Positions 39,646-48,886 of a stretch of 64,000 bases of DNA are shown piece after piece. This DNA comes from JBMNGH01 sp050949725 (lineage in GTDB: Bacteria > Bacillota > Thermosediminibacteria > Thermosediminibacterales > Tepidanaerobacteraceae): the NCBI GenBank assembly GCA_050949725.1, contig JBMNGH010000006.1, forward strand, positions 129,420-193,419, written 5' to 3'. The translations under genes and the position numbers were made by a program. Below the pieces are notes generated by a model, which was not told where the DNA came from, made no database searches, and saw only the letters and a program-made list of their open reading frames with translations. Position 1 is the first letter of the stretch, and each line of letters opens with the position of its first letter.

Positions 39646-40551
39646 TCAATTTAATTTAATTGGCTCGGTCTCAAAACAAATATCACAGTGGCTACAAAAT
39701 GAAACCTTGCCTTCAAAAATATTATAAATGGCATTAATCACTTCGGGCTTTTCCTTTCCTGTAAAACCGTGGATTATAATTTTTTGTGGCGCCATATTTA
39801 TCAATGTGCTCACTAGAACATCGTCCACATTAACCTCTGGGTTTTCACGAGCGAATTCATCGATATAATAATCTTTACCAATAGGCTTTGCCATTTCATC
39901 AAATAAATATATTTCATTATTTTTAAGAATAACGTTTATGAGGTCTTTCTTTGGTTCTTGAAGTTCAACAAAATATTTAAGAAGCTTGATAAACTCCCTA
40001 TATTCTTTGTCCATAAGGTATTCGTCAATGGCTTTATCAACTGCCTCTTCCAGCTGTTCCATATATTCTCTAAGCCTAAATTTAATAAACCCATCAAGGA
40101 TAATCGTGCTGTTTAAACCTATATATTCTTTGATTTTATGTAGAATATAGGCTTTTCTTTTTATTTGATATGTTAAATCACATCTCCCTTGTACTTCACT
40201 GAAATTCAGAATATCCTGAGTAAATTCAAATATCTTTTCATGTTCCTTCTGATCAAAATAAAAATAATTATTTTTAATAATCTTTTTAATGAGTTTTGGT
40301 TCCCATTGATTTAATATCACATCAGATAAGGCGTTGGCTATACAGTGGTGGAAATTACTTTTTATATCGTTGAAATTACCTTCCAATAAAATATCATCAT
40401 TTATATTGCAAAAATAATAGTTTGCTCCACTCCTTTCTATTAATTTTATTATTATTTCTATACCTTCATCTCTCAATATTTTTAATTCCAAGTCTAATCT
40501 ATCCTCAAAGCCTTCAATAGGCTCGATAATCCCAATGCTCAATAGCCGCAC
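39646..40551 (-). CDS. ytxC: Sporulation protein YtxC
   Basis: A 301-residue protein matching YtxC, conserved next to thrS in many spore formers. The conserved C-terminal part contains NMAPQKIIIHGFTGKEK and a final pair of cysteines (SHCDICFE). The central region FIKFRLREYMEQLEEAVDKAIDEYL is also family-typical. There is no signal peptide, so it is cytoplasmic. The molecular role is unknown. Confidence 0.82.
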   Translation of the reverse strand: MRLLSIGIIEPIEGFEDRLDLELKILRDEGIEIIIKLIERSGANYYFCNINDDILLEGNFNDIKSNFHHCIANALSDVILNQWEPKLIKKIIKNNYFYFDQKEHEKIFEFTQDILNFSEVQGRCDLTYQIKRKAYILHKIKEYIGLNSTIILDGFIKFRLREYMEQLEEAVDKAIDEYLMDKEYREFIKLLKYFVELQEPKKDLINVILKNNEIYLFDEMAKPIGKDYYIDEFARENPEVNVDDVLVSTLINMAPQKIIIHGFTGKEKPEVINAIYNIFEGKVSFCSHCDICFETEPIKLN

Positions 40552-40756
40552 AAAATCACTCCCTTTCTTTGTAACTATTATATGTCTATGGCTTATACCA
40601 TATACAAAGAAACTAAGGGAGTAATTACCATAAATTGCATTTACAAAAATACCCTACTATATAAATAAGCACAAGCTACTCTAAATAAGAACTACACCAG
40701 ACACGTAATCAGAGATTGCTTTCGGCCCCTGGAACCTTGTTACTTCACAATAAGCA

Positions 40757-40783
40757 AAAAACCCGCTTTATAGCAGGTTATTT
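40757..40783 (-). terminator. Terminator after tRNA-Val
   Basis: Stem AACCTGCT/AGCGGGTT (one T-G pair) followed by TTTT on the minus strand, seven bases after the tRNA. The rest of 40552-41053 holds no gene other than this tRNA. Confidence 0.7.
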
Positions 40784-40790
40784 TTAACTA

Positions 40791-40865
40791 TGGTGGGCGC
40801 TGTAAGGATTGAACTTACGACCCCTTCCGCGTCAAGGAAGTGCTCTCCCACTGAGCTAAGCGCCC
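40791..40865 (-). tRNA. tRNA-Val (GAC)
   Basis: A 75-base tRNA with CCA encoded and anticodon loop TTGACGC, giving GAC for valine. It is a single-gene transcript with its own terminator. Confidence 0.95.
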
Positions 40866-41053
40866 ATTTTAATAAAATCATCATAGCTTTAATTTATTAT
40901 AACACTTACCCCATTTTTTCGCAAGAATAAAAAAGTTTTTCCTTTGACAGACTGCTCTTTATATACTACAAGCTCGATTTTTGTCGAATCATTTTTCGAA
41001 ATTAATCTTTTTTTGCTATGACCCGGGAAATTATCTAAGGCCTGATTATAGTG

Positions 41054-42829
41054 TCATTGTCTCAACCTACGGTATAAGGTAGATAAGCTTATTCCAAGCA
41101 TTGCTGCGGCTTTCTCTTTAGCTTTTGTATCATTCCCAAATTTATTTATAGTGTCTAGTATTATTTTTTTCTCCAGGCTATTACTCAACAACTTTATGCT
41201 TTGCTCTCCAGAAACGTTTTGTAAATCATAAGTATCTTTGACATTTTGTAATATTCGTTTAGGCAAGTGCTTATCACTGATCACATCTTCTGAACACATA
41301 TTTACAGCATATTCGATAGTATTTTCTAGTTCTCTAACATTTCCGGGCCATGGGTACTTCTCTATTTTAGTCCTTGCTTCTATGCTCATTCGCTTTATGT
41401 CTTTATTTAATAGTTTCGCGTATTTTGCTATAAAGGTATTTACCAAGATATTAATGTCTTCTTTTCGTTTTCTCAAAGGCGGAATATGCAATGGAATGAC
41501 ATTTAAGCGATAGTATAAATCCTCTCTAAATTCTCCTTTCGCAATCATATCCTCCAAGTTTCTATTAGTCGCAGCTATTATTCTAACATCAATTGGAATA
41601 GTCTTAATTCCCCCTACAGGTTCAATTTCTTTTTCTTCCAAAACCCTTAAAAGTTTTGCTTGTAAATATAAAGTCATGTCGCCGATTTCATCCAAGAAAA
41701 TGGTACCGCCACTAGCTAGTTTAAATTTTCCTGGTTTACCGTCTTTTTTCGCCCCAGTAAAAGCACCTCCCTCGTATCCAAACAACTCGCTTTCCAATAA
41801 ACTTTCTGGAATTGCTGCACAGTTTAACGTAACAAAAGGTCCTTCACTCCTCAAACTTCTGCTGTGAATAGCTCGCGCAAATAATTCTTTGCCAGTCCCG
41901 CTTTCACCTCGTATTAGTATGGTTGAATTACTTCTAGCTGCCTTCATAGCCTGCTCTTTAACATTTTTTATAGCATGACTTATGCCCAGTATATCATCGA
42001 AAGTGTATTTACTTCCAATATCGATCATTCTATAAGCAATTTTGCTAAATTCATTAAAAGATTTTAATGTCAAAACAACACCTTTAATCACATTATTACT
42101 AGATAATGGTCTCGCAGAACACAACATTCTGATTTTCTCACCTTTTACTTCAAAAAACAAATCCGAATCATTAAATTCCATTCCTTTTTTTATTTTTAAC
42201 AGTTTATTTCGATCACGTATAAGAGCACTTATGTTCTTGCCTATATAATCCTTTTTTTTAATACCCAATAATTCTTCAGCAGATGGATTTAGATGAATAA
42301 TATTGCCATATTCGTCAAGTGCTAAAATTCCCTCATGAACTGAATCTGTGATTGCTTCGATTTTTTTGGAAAATAACAGCAATTTCTCAGTCTGTTGTTT
42401 TTCTATTATCTTACTGTTTATAAGGTCTATAAGCCCTTGAATGAAAGAAAGTAAACTTTCTTTTTTTTCCATAAATTGTTTGTATTGTTCTTCGTTAAAA
42501 GCCACCAAACTTACAATACCAATAACCTGACCATCTATAATGATCGGGCAGTCCATTTCCGCTTTTTCCGGACACCTCATGTATAGTTCACAAGGCCTGC
42601 ATATTTTATTTATCCCAGGGTTTGTCATAATCAAATGTTTTCTGTTTTTTATCACTGTCTTATAAGCATAACTCGTTTGTAAAATATTTCCTTTTAATTC
42701 ATTGTACTTAGCTGTCCCACCAATAACCAACAAATTCTCATCAACTATGCAAACTTCGATGTTTAAAATAGATGCTATTACTTCTGCTATGTTTTGCACA
42801 CTTCCTTTGATACCAAGCAAAAGAGACAT
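41054..42829 (-). CDS. Sigma-54-dependent transcription activator with cysteine-rich sensor
   Basis: A 591-residue enhancer-binding protein. The N-terminal sensor has four closely spaced cysteines (77, 80, 86, 94: KICRPCELYMRCPEKAEMDC). A PAS domain lies at about 155-260 (ALDEYGNIIHLNPSAEELLG). The AAA+ domain has Walker A GESGTGKE (308-315) and the sigma-54 contact GAFTGA (355-360). It ends with a Fis-type helix-turn-helix (AAAMLGISLSTLYRRLRQ). The cysteines could hold a metal or iron-sulfur centre. A sigma-54 promoter (42986-43001) points at this gene, suggesting it activates itself. Other targets are unknown. Confidence 0.9.
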   Translation of the reverse strand: MSLLLGIKGSVQNIAEVIASILNIEVCIVDENLLVIGGTAKYNELKGNILQTSYAYKTVIKNRKHLIMTNPGINKICRPCELYMRCPEKAEMDCPIIIDGQVIGIVSLVAFNEEQYKQFMEKKESLLSFIQGLIDLINSKIIEKQQTEKLLLFSKKIEAITDSVHEGILALDEYGNIIHLNPSAEELLGIKKKDYIGKNISALIRDRNKLLKIKKGMEFNDSDLFFEVKGEKIRMLCSARPLSSNNVIKGVVLTLKSFNEFSKIAYRMIDIGSKYTFDDILGISHAIKNVKEQAMKAARSNSTILIRGESGTGKELFARAIHSRSLRSEGPFVTLNCAAIPESLLESELFGYEGGAFTGAKKDGKPGKFKLASGGTIFLDEIGDMTLYLQAKLLRVLEEKEIEPVGGIKTIPIDVRIIAATNRNLEDMIAKGEFREDLYYRLNVIPLHIPPLRKRKEDINILVNTFIAKYAKLLNKDIKRMSIEARTKIEKYPWPGNVRELENTIEYAVNMCSEDVISDKHLPKRILQNVKDTYDLQNVSGEQSIKLLSNSLEKKIILDTINKFGNDTKAKEKAAAMLGISLSTLYRRLRQ

Positions 42830-42985
42830 CTAATTCCTCCCCAAATTAGTATTTTGTAGAGTATTTAACTAAATTACTATAGTTGGTTTAATTATAAGGG
42901 ATGTTAGTATTAATTGTACACGAAAAAAACATACAATACAACATTGTTCGAATACTAAATATTGTATTAATATATTTAGTTGACT

Positions 42986-43001
42986 TGCAAATCGTATGCC
43001 A
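42986..43001 (-). promoter_or_regulatory. Sigma-54 (-24/-12) promoter
   Basis: The minus strand reads TGGCATACGATTTGCA, matching the TGGCAC-N5-TTGCA consensus with the right 12-base GG-GC spacing and a single change. It would start transcription near 42975 and lead into the sigma-54 activator gene at 42829, with a leader of about 145 bases and no ORF between. Confidence 0.7.
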
Positions 43002-43132
43002 TCTTTGCCCTGTTCTTAATAATTCAACGTGAAAATTTCTACTCGCCCTTAAAGTTCATTGAATACAAACATACCATAATTAACCGGCTCACTCGAAATA
43101 TGTAAAGATTAGCTGACCCAAGAGTATACCAT

Positions 43133-43178
43133 GTGCAAAAAAAATTGCGCTAGATTTTTAGCGCAATTTTTTTTGCAC
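43133..43178 (-). terminator. Long perfect hairpin after the racemase gene
   Basis: Perfect 20-bp arms (43133-43152, 43159-43178) with a six-base loop. The stem has an inner GC-rich part (TTGCGCTA) and an A/T run, so it can terminate in either direction. It separates the racemase gene from the sigma-54 promoter of the activator. The rest of 42840-43309 shows no gene. Confidence 0.75.
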
Positions 43179-43309
43179 GTTGAACTTTGCTTAAATATTT
43201 TATTAGATAAATCCTTTATATGTAATAGGCTTAGTGTTTGAATTATAACTCGTTTCATCATCTTAACACTTGCTCATTTGATCTAGCATAACTAAATATC
43301 TTTGTTATC

Positions 43310-44380
43310 CTAGTAAAAAATCTTACTGACATATTTTGATGTCATTAAACTTAGCATAGCACAATAATTTAAATCAAATTGTATTACATCTCCCACCTTG
43401 ATATCTTGACACTTTGTCACATCAACAATCAAGTGGTCGCTGCTGGCACCAATAATTTTCATGGCTTTGTTAGTCGGAGTCAAACCTTCGATTCGACAAT
43501 CCTGCTTACCCAACGCAACAATTGCTCTCTTAATAAGGCCCACATCGCGATGATTAGGTATATTTCCGAAAGCATCACGGCCGATTTTCCCAATTGGACA
43601 TGATGGCTTGATCTTTACCTCTATGACCTCGGCTTTCAATTTTAATGCGCCTTGAAATGTTCCCGGGACATTTCGTAAATTTGTAGGGTCTGTTCCCAAT
43701 AAAATAGCTTCCCCGATTCGAAGTTGGTTTATTCCAGGTGCAAGTTCTCCTTTATCAAGTAAACCTAAAGCAGCGGTATTACCACCAGAAATGGTTTTCA
43801 TTTTGATACCATATTTCTTTTCTATTTCAACTGCAATATCCAATAGAATTTTTGTGTTTTCGTAAGTAGGCAATACACCTCCGTAACAAGCAACATTTGT
43901 GCCCAACCCCTCAAGCTCGATACCTTTAAGGTCAACAATTTGCTCTACAACATCCATGACATCTTGAGGTAATACACCTTCTCTTAAATCTCCCACATCG
44001 ACCATTAAAATAACTTTGTGGATCTTGCCGATTTTTTTGGCTTCTTGAGAGAGCATCTTAATTACTTCAACCTCGGAGTTTAGGCTACCTTCGGCTATTT
44101 GCACCAAATCTTTTACCTCGGAAAGCATAGGTATTCTTATTAAATATATGGGAACATCAAAGCCAGCTTTCTTTAATGAAGCAATATTTAAAAGCCGTGA
44201 GTCCCCCAGCTTTTTTATTCCTCCTCTTATCATTGCATTTGTAACTTCGCTGAGAGCACATACCCCTTTAGTCACACCCATTACTTCAATACCGTTATTA
44301 TTACAATAATCCACGATATATTGTGCATTATGCTGAATTCTTTTCATGTCGATTTCCACGCAAGGATAACTCGCCCTCAT
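43310..44380 (-). CDS. Alanine/ornithine racemase family PLP enzyme
   Basis: A 356-residue fold-type III PLP enzyme related to alanine racemase and to the ornithine racemase of Acetoanaerobium (C.) sticklandii. The PLP lysine is in EVMGVTKGVCA (Lys38). MVDVGDLREGV, GLGTNVACYGG and SGGNTAALGLL are the family's typical strands and phosphate site. The start at 44380 has CCAGGAGA before the ATG. It lies directly downstream of a PAS-type sigma-54 activator, which suggests control by an amino acid fermentation regulator. The substrate is not proven; ornithine is the best guess. Confidence 0.8.
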   Translation of the reverse strand: MRASYPCVEIDMKRIQHNAQYIVDYCNNNGIEVMGVTKGVCALSEVTNAMIRGGIKKLGDSRLLNIASLKKAGFDVPIYLIRIPMLSEVKDLVQIAEGSLNSEVEVIKMLSQEAKKIGKIHKVILMVDVGDLREGVLPQDVMDVVEQIVDLKGIELEGLGTNVACYGGVLPTYENTKILLDIAVEIEKKYGIKMKTISGGNTAALGLLDKGELAPGINQLRIGEAILLGTDPTNLRNVPGTFQGALKLKAEVIEVKIKPSCPIGKIGRDAFGNIPNHRDVGLIKRAIVALGKQDCRIEGLTPTNKAMKIIGASSDHLIVDVTKCQDIKVGDVIQFDLNYCAMLSLMTSKYVSKIFY

Positions 44381-44492
44381 AAAACCATCTCCTGGAACTA
44401 TTCTACTTTCTTTAAAGATTAAGCAAAATTCGTTCCAACTCAAGATGTTTAATAAAAGTGGTTTTATGAAAAGTCAGGATTAATTCTTGGAA

Positions 44493-45968
44493 TTAATTCT
44501 CGGACAAACCAAATTTTTTTATTTTATACTGAAGCGTCTGGCGCTTAATATTTAATTTTTCAGCTGCTTTTGTTATATTCCAACCATGTGTTTCTAAAAC
44601 TTTAAGGATAAGTTCCTTTTCTAATCCATCCAATACTTGAACCAGTGAGGAACTTTTCATATCTGAATAGTTAAGGCTTTTGTTTGAAAAAATATTGTTA
44701 AAGCAATTCGCGTCATTTTTTAAATCCTCATTCGAACCAACATTAATTTGAACAAATTGATCAGTTATGTAAAATGGGAGGTGTTCTACATCAATAAATT
44801 TTTCAGAATTGCTAATCATATTCATCGAACCTTCAAGTGTGTTCTCGAGTTCTCTTACATTTCCTGGCCATTTATAATCCAGAAATATTTTCTTCACCTG
44901 ATCGGTTATCCCCAAAGCATGTTTGCCAAGTTTATTATTCAAACTGCTTATAAAGTATTTCGTCAGCACAGGTATGTCTTTTTTTCTTTCACGTAAAGGC
45001 GGTATTTTTATATATACCACGCTCAGTCTGTAAAACAAATCTCTCCTCATGGTCTCTTTTTTTATACTTTCTAATGGATCTTCATTTGTAGTAGCAATTA
45101 TCCTAACATCTACTGGCTTAACTTTCGTATCTCCTAATCTTCTTATAAAGCCTTCCTGTAGAACACGTAAGAGTTTTGCCTGAAGATTAATACCCATAGA
45201 GTTTATTTCATCAAGCAGCAAGGTGCCACCGTCAGCCTGTTCAAAGAGACCTGGACGGTCTATTGCTCCAGTAAAACCACCTTTTACAGTTCCAAATAAA
45301 ATTCCTTCCAAGAGACTCTCAGGAAGCGCAGCACAGTTTTGGGCAATAAAAGGCTTTGTTTTCCTTGCACTTGCGTTATGAATACTTTGAGCAAAAAGCT
45401 CCTTACCAGTACCGGTCTCTCCATATATCAAAACCTGGGAAGAAGTTTGGGCAGCCTTTTTTGCCACAAAGGAAGCTTTTTTTATCTCTTGACTTTCCCC
45501 TACAATATCATCAAAGGTAAATCGGACAGCGGGATTATACTGTTTTTCTCGTGAAACTTTATTTTTTGTTGAATCCTGTAAAAGCAAAACCTTTTCTGAT
45601 AACTCCTTTAATTTCGTAATGTCTTTAGCTATTTCAAGAGCTCCAACAATCTTTTTCCCCTTTTTAAGAGGATATGTCGAATTAATTGTAGTAATTTCTT
45701 TTCCCTTATAATTAAAGTAAGTCTGAACACGATCTGTAATAGTTTCGCCCGTGTTTAACACATATAAAAGTGTACTTGTTTGGTGATTAAGGGACGGAAA
45801 TACCTCAAGCAGGTTTTCACCTCTTACCTTTGCAGGATCTAGTCTTTCAAGGCGACCCATAGCTGCATTGTAAAAAATTGTATTGCTGTCAGCATCCACA
45901 ATGTGGATACCGATGTCAAGATGATTCAGTATTTCATAAAAAAATTCTCGAACCAGTTTATCAGTCAT
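44493..45968 (-). CDS. PAS-domain sigma-54-dependent activator
   Basis: A 491-residue RocR-like activator. An N-terminal PAS domain (about residues 10-118, with GIHIVDADSNTIFYNAAMG) is followed by the AAA+ domain with GETGTGKE (183-190) and a Fis helix-turn-helix (AAEKLNIKRQTLQYKIKKF). The sigma-54 contact loop reads GGFTGA (230-235) in place of GAFTGA. The racemase gene starts about 110 bases downstream on the same strand and is the obvious co-regulated gene. GAGGGG stands upstream of the ATG. Confidence 0.9.
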   Translation of the reverse strand: MTDKLVREFFYEILNHLDIGIHIVDADSNTIFYNAAMGRLERLDPAKVRGENLLEVFPSLNHQTSTLLYVLNTGETITDRVQTYFNYKGKEITTINSTYPLKKGKKIVGALEIAKDITKLKELSEKVLLLQDSTKNKVSREKQYNPAVRFTFDDIVGESQEIKKASFVAKKAAQTSSQVLIYGETGTGKELFAQSIHNASARKTKPFIAQNCAALPESLLEGILFGTVKGGFTGAIDRPGLFEQADGGTLLLDEINSMGINLQAKLLRVLQEGFIRRLGDTKVKPVDVRIIATTNEDPLESIKKETMRRDLFYRLSVVYIKIPPLRERKKDIPVLTKYFISSLNNKLGKHALGITDQVKKIFLDYKWPGNVRELENTLEGSMNMISNSEKFIDVEHLPFYITDQFVQINVGSNEDLKNDANCFNNIFSNKSLNYSDMKSSSLVQVLDGLEKELILKVLETHGWNITKAAEKLNIKRQTLQYKIKKFGLSEN

Positions 45969-46187
45969 TTAGACCCCTCATTTTACAAATTATTGTAGTG
46001 TATTTTTCTATAATATAGTCTAATCGTAAGAACACTCACTGAACTCGTCTATCTTAATGATTTCTATATATTTATTAAAAACCCTTCATTGTAATTAATG
46101 TTAAGTACAGGGCATTCTTTAAGCTACTTGTATCTAACCCTCAATGCTAATGCGCAGAGATTTTTAGCTATGTAAATTTTGATTTAT

Positions 46188-46408
46188 GAAGTCAAATTAT
46201 ATCAAGATTTTCGACATTTTCACGCTACGATGATGCTCAAATACGGTTTTACTGAAAGAGAAGCTCAGGAAAGGATGGTTATAGTAACCCATTAATGATA
46301 AAAAGATACCAACATATCCTTAAAGATATGGCCTATGAAAGTGCAGATAAACTGAATAATGTTTTGGAAAAGAAAAATGAGAATGGTGTCAAAAATGGTG
46401 TCAAATAA
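46188..46408 (+). pseudogene. Tyrosine recombinase (phage integrase) C-terminal remnant
   Basis: The + strand reads DFRHFHATMMLKYGFTEREA then, after a one-base deletion near 46274-46278, GYSNPLMIKRYQHILKDMA and an end NGVKNGVK. This is the C-terminal catalytic part of a phage integrase, with the R-x-x-H box (RHFH) and the catalytic Tyr (RYQH). The N-terminal two thirds are gone. It sits 54 bases from the 3' end of a tRNA-Leu, a usual attachment site, so a past prophage or island is likely. The rest of 45969-46461 shows no gene. Confidence 0.8.
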
Positions 46409-46461
46409 AAAAACAAGGTCTTGATTTCGCAAATCAAAAACCCTGTAACCCTTATCAACAG

Positions 46462-46550
46462 TGGTGCCGAGGACCGGAATCGAACCGGTACGGGATTTAA
46501 CTCCCGCAGGATTTTAAGTCCTGTGCGTCTGCCTGTTCCGCCACCCCGGC
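46462..46550 (-). tRNA. tRNA-Leu (TAA)
   Basis: An 89-base class II tRNA with a long variable arm, CCA encoded, and anticodon loop CTTAAAA giving TAA, leucine. It is the last tRNA of a six-gene cluster and next to the integrase remnant. Confidence 0.96.
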
Positions 46551-46560
46551 ATATATATAA

Positions 46561-46634
<74 letters not shown>

Positions 46635-46651
46635 TTGTTGTTAGATAAAAA

Positions 46652-46726
46652 TGGAGCGGAAGACGGGATTTGAACCCGCGACCCTCGCCTTGGCAAGGCG
46701 ATGCTCTACCACTGAGCCACTTCCGC
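46652..46726 (-). tRNA. tRNA-Gly (GCC)
   Basis: A 75-base tRNA with CCA encoded and anticodon loop TTGCCAA giving GCC, glycine. Confidence 0.96.
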
Positions 46727-46733
46727 ATATTTA

Positions 46734-46809
<76 letters not shown>

Positions 46810-46818
46810 TTGGTATAA

Positions 46819-46895
46819 TGGCGACCCAGAAGGGACTTGAACCCTCGACCTCCAACGTGACAGGCTGGCGTTCTAACCAACTGAACTACTGGGCC
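46819..46895 (-). tRNA. tRNA-Asp (GTC)
   Basis: A 77-base tRNA with CCA encoded and anticodon loop CTGTCAC giving GTC, aspartate. Confidence 0.96.
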
Positions 46896-46903
46896 GCATA
46901 TTT

Positions 46904-46979
46904 TGGTGGGCGGAACAGGGCTCGAACCTGTGACCCCGTGCTTGTAAGGCACGTGCTCTCCCAGCTGAGCTACCCGCCC
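46904..46979 (-). tRNA. tRNA-Val (TAC)
   Basis: A 76-base tRNA with CCA encoded and anticodon loop CTTACAA giving TAC, valine. It is the first gene of the cluster. Confidence 0.96.
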
Positions 46980-47132
46980 AAAAGACAATACTAAGTATAC
47001 ATTAGAATCTATTTCGTGTCAAAAATCATTAAATATTATAATTACTAATTAAATATTTTATACGTCTAATAGCTTTAATTATCTCGTATTATCTAGAGGC
47101 GTTGTTTATGGTTTGAAATATCATTTGGTTAA

Positions 47133-47161
47133 ATTATATAAATAAACTGGAGATTTGTCAA
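47133..47161 (-). promoter_or_regulatory. Promoter of the tRNA cluster
   Basis: TTGACA (47156-47161) and TATAAT (47133-47138) on the minus strand, exactly 17 bases apart, about 145 bases upstream of tRNA-Val. The remainder of 46980-47346 holds no gene. Confidence 0.8.
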
Positions 47162-47277
47162 CTCGTGGTCATGCAAGGATAGAGATGTCTTTTTTTTATA
47201 CGTACGGCTGCTGTTTTCCTGCTTTTTACCCTAATAGAATTTTACTCTATCACCGTACTTCTAATAAGTAATGAAAA

Positions 47278-47306
47278 TTGATTGTATAATTTAGTTTTGG
47301 TATAAT
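47278..47306 (+). promoter_or_regulatory. Promoter of the NifU-like gene
   Basis: TTGATT (47278-47283) and TATAAT (47301-47306), 17 bases apart, 40 bases before the start codon. Confidence 0.75.
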
Positions 47307-47346
47307 TAGTACGCACTAAAAAGATTGATGAAAGGAGCTGTGTTTT

Positions 47347-47571
47347 TTGAAAGAAAAAGTTAAAGAGGCCCTTGACAAACTAAGACCCTCTTTACAGGCA
47401 GACGGAGGAGATGTAGAGTTAGTTGATGTCGATGAATCATCAGGAGTTGTGAAAGTCAGACTTAAGGGAGCTTGTGCCGGATGTCCATTTTCAACAATGA
47501 CTTTAAAAAATGGAATAGAAGAAGTTTTAAAGGAACAGGTTCCGGGAGTTCAAGAAGTAAAACAAGCTTAA
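47347..47571 (+). CDS. NifU C-terminal domain protein (Nfu-type Fe-S carrier)
   Basis: A 74-residue protein consisting only of the NifU C-terminal domain. It has LRPSLQADGGDVELV and the Fe-S binding CAGCPFSTMTLKNGIE, with the CxxC at about residues 39-42. Such proteins carry or deliver 4Fe-4S clusters. It starts with TTG at 47347, with AAGGAGC upstream. A single-gene unit on the + strand with its own promoter and terminator. Confidence 0.92.
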   Translation: MKEKVKEALDKLRPSLQADGGDVELVDVDESSGVVKVRLKGACAGCPFSTMTLKNGIEEVLKEQVPGVQEVKQA

Positions 47572-47593
47572 CGTGAAATATACCAGAAGTCAA

Positions 47594-47620
47594 AAAAGGC
47601 CTTAAGTTAGGCCTTTTCAG
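47594..47620. terminator. Two-way terminator between nfu and the phosphatase gene
   Basis: AAAAGGCC and GGCCTTTT pair around an eight-base loop with A/T runs on both sides. The two convergent genes end at 47571 and 47607, so it overlaps the last codons of the minus-strand gene. Confidence 0.75.
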
Positions 47621-48257
47621 ATTTTAAGTAACCCCTACCTAAATGATTGATGTCATTTACTGCTACAATGAAAGCGTCGCTTAAACCTAGGTCAGTTGTA
47701 CCATCATACTCAAGAACTGTTAGTGATGTGTTGCTTATTTTGAACTTCCAGAATTTTTCTTTTTCCAAGCCGAGTATTACAGATAGCAATGCCCTGATTG
47801 GCCCCGCGTGTGTAACAATTGCAACGTTCTTTTCCTTATTATTATGTGCAATCTTTCGTAAAAAAACTGCTACTCTATTACAGAGTTCACAAATGGTTTC
47901 TCCTCCGGGAGGCCTTACGTAATGTGGATTTTCACGCCATTGTGCAAACTCCCTCGGCCATTTCTGTTGAATTTCTTCAAGTGTAAATCCTTCCCATATA
48001 CCTAAGCTTAGTTCTCTCATTTCTTTTACTGTATTTACATCAAGAAGGTGTGGCTTGGCAATTAATTTTGCTGTCTCAAATGCTCTCTGAAGATCACTCG
48101 AATAGACTATATCTATTTTTTCGTCTTTTAACCTTTCGGAAAGCTTTTTGGCCTGTGTCTTACCTTCTTCATTCAGGGGTATATCTGATTGACCGTGATA
48201 TCTCGATTCTCTATTCCAAATGGTTTCACCATGCCTTATTAAAATAAATCTGGCCAT
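47607..48257 (-). CDS. Histidine phosphatase family protein
   Basis: A 216-residue phosphatase of the phosphoglycerate-mutase-like branch. The catalytic RHGET is at residues 8-12, YSSDLQRAFETA and ELSLGIWEG are conserved loops, and the second histidine is in THAGPIRALL. Relatives include alpha-ribazole phosphatase CobC and general sugar phosphatases. No cobalamin gene is nearby, so the substrate is open. The start at 48257 has AAAGGATGA upstream. Confidence 0.88.
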   Translation of the reverse strand: MARFILIRHGETIWNRESRYHGQSDIPLNEEGKTQAKKLSERLKDEKIDIVYSSDLQRAFETAKLIAKPHLLDVNTVKEMRELSLGIWEGFTLEEIQQKWPREFAQWRENPHYVRPPGGETICELCNRVAVFLRKIAHNNKEKNVAIVTHAGPIRALLSVILGLEKEKFWKFKISNTSLTVLEYDGTTDLGLSDAFIVAVNDINHLGRGYLKSEKA

Positions 48258-48277
48258 CAAATCATCCTTTAGTGTTT

Positions 48278-48886
48278 TTACACCTTTTTATGCCCTCTAA
48301 AATATTTAAAAAACAACAACCATGATAAAATAATAATCAAAAATACAATTAAAGCACCGCCTATTTTGTAGGCAAAAGGCAGGCTGTAAATAAACCCCAA
48401 ATAAGAATAAAGTCTTATAAAAAGCAATATTGATACAAGTGCCCAAACAAAATCACCTATTAAAGAATATATCATATAACTAAAAAAATTAATCCTGAAG
48501 ATCCCGGCAGCCCATATTGCAGGTGTACGGGTAATCCCAATCCACCTGCTTATCATATTTGTTATACCACCGTATTTGTTAAACCACCCCTTGAGTTTTT
48601 CAATATCTTCTTTTTTTATTCGCAGCAGTTTATAAAGTTTCTCTAATATAAACATGCCACCATTATAACCCAAATAATAAGCCAAAACGTTTCCGAGCAA
48701 ATTTCCTATTGTTGCAACTATTACCGCAGTTGTAAAAGTCATTTTTCCTGCACTTATAAGATAAGCCACGAAAATGAACAACAACTGAATAGGTAACGGA
48801 ATACCAATCCCTTCTATGAACAAAATAAAAACCAGCCCATAATATCCGTATTTAGTTACAATGTCATAAAGTGTAGTATCTACCAT
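48278..48886 (-). CDS. DedA family membrane protein
   Basis: A 202-residue DedA/VTT protein with about five hydrophobic segments. Family marks are FIEGIGIPLPIQLLFIFVAY, GNLLGNVLAYYLGYNGG and SRWIGITRTPAIWAAGIFR (quoted in part). Members carry lipid-linked intermediates, including undecaprenyl phosphate or phospholipids, across the membrane. It is transcribed just ahead of the phosphatase gene with a 20-base gap. In the interval 48887-49200 I see no gene. Confidence 0.88.
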   Translation of the reverse strand: MVDTTLYDIVTKYGYYGLVFILFIEGIGIPLPIQLLFIFVAYLISAGKMTFTTAVIVATIGNLLGNVLAYYLGYNGGMFILEKLYKLLRIKKEDIEKLKGWFNKYGGITNMISRWIGITRTPAIWAAGIFRINFFSYMIYSLIGDFVWALVSILLFIRLYSYLGFIYSLPFAYKIGGALIVFLIIILSWLLFFKYFRGHKKV

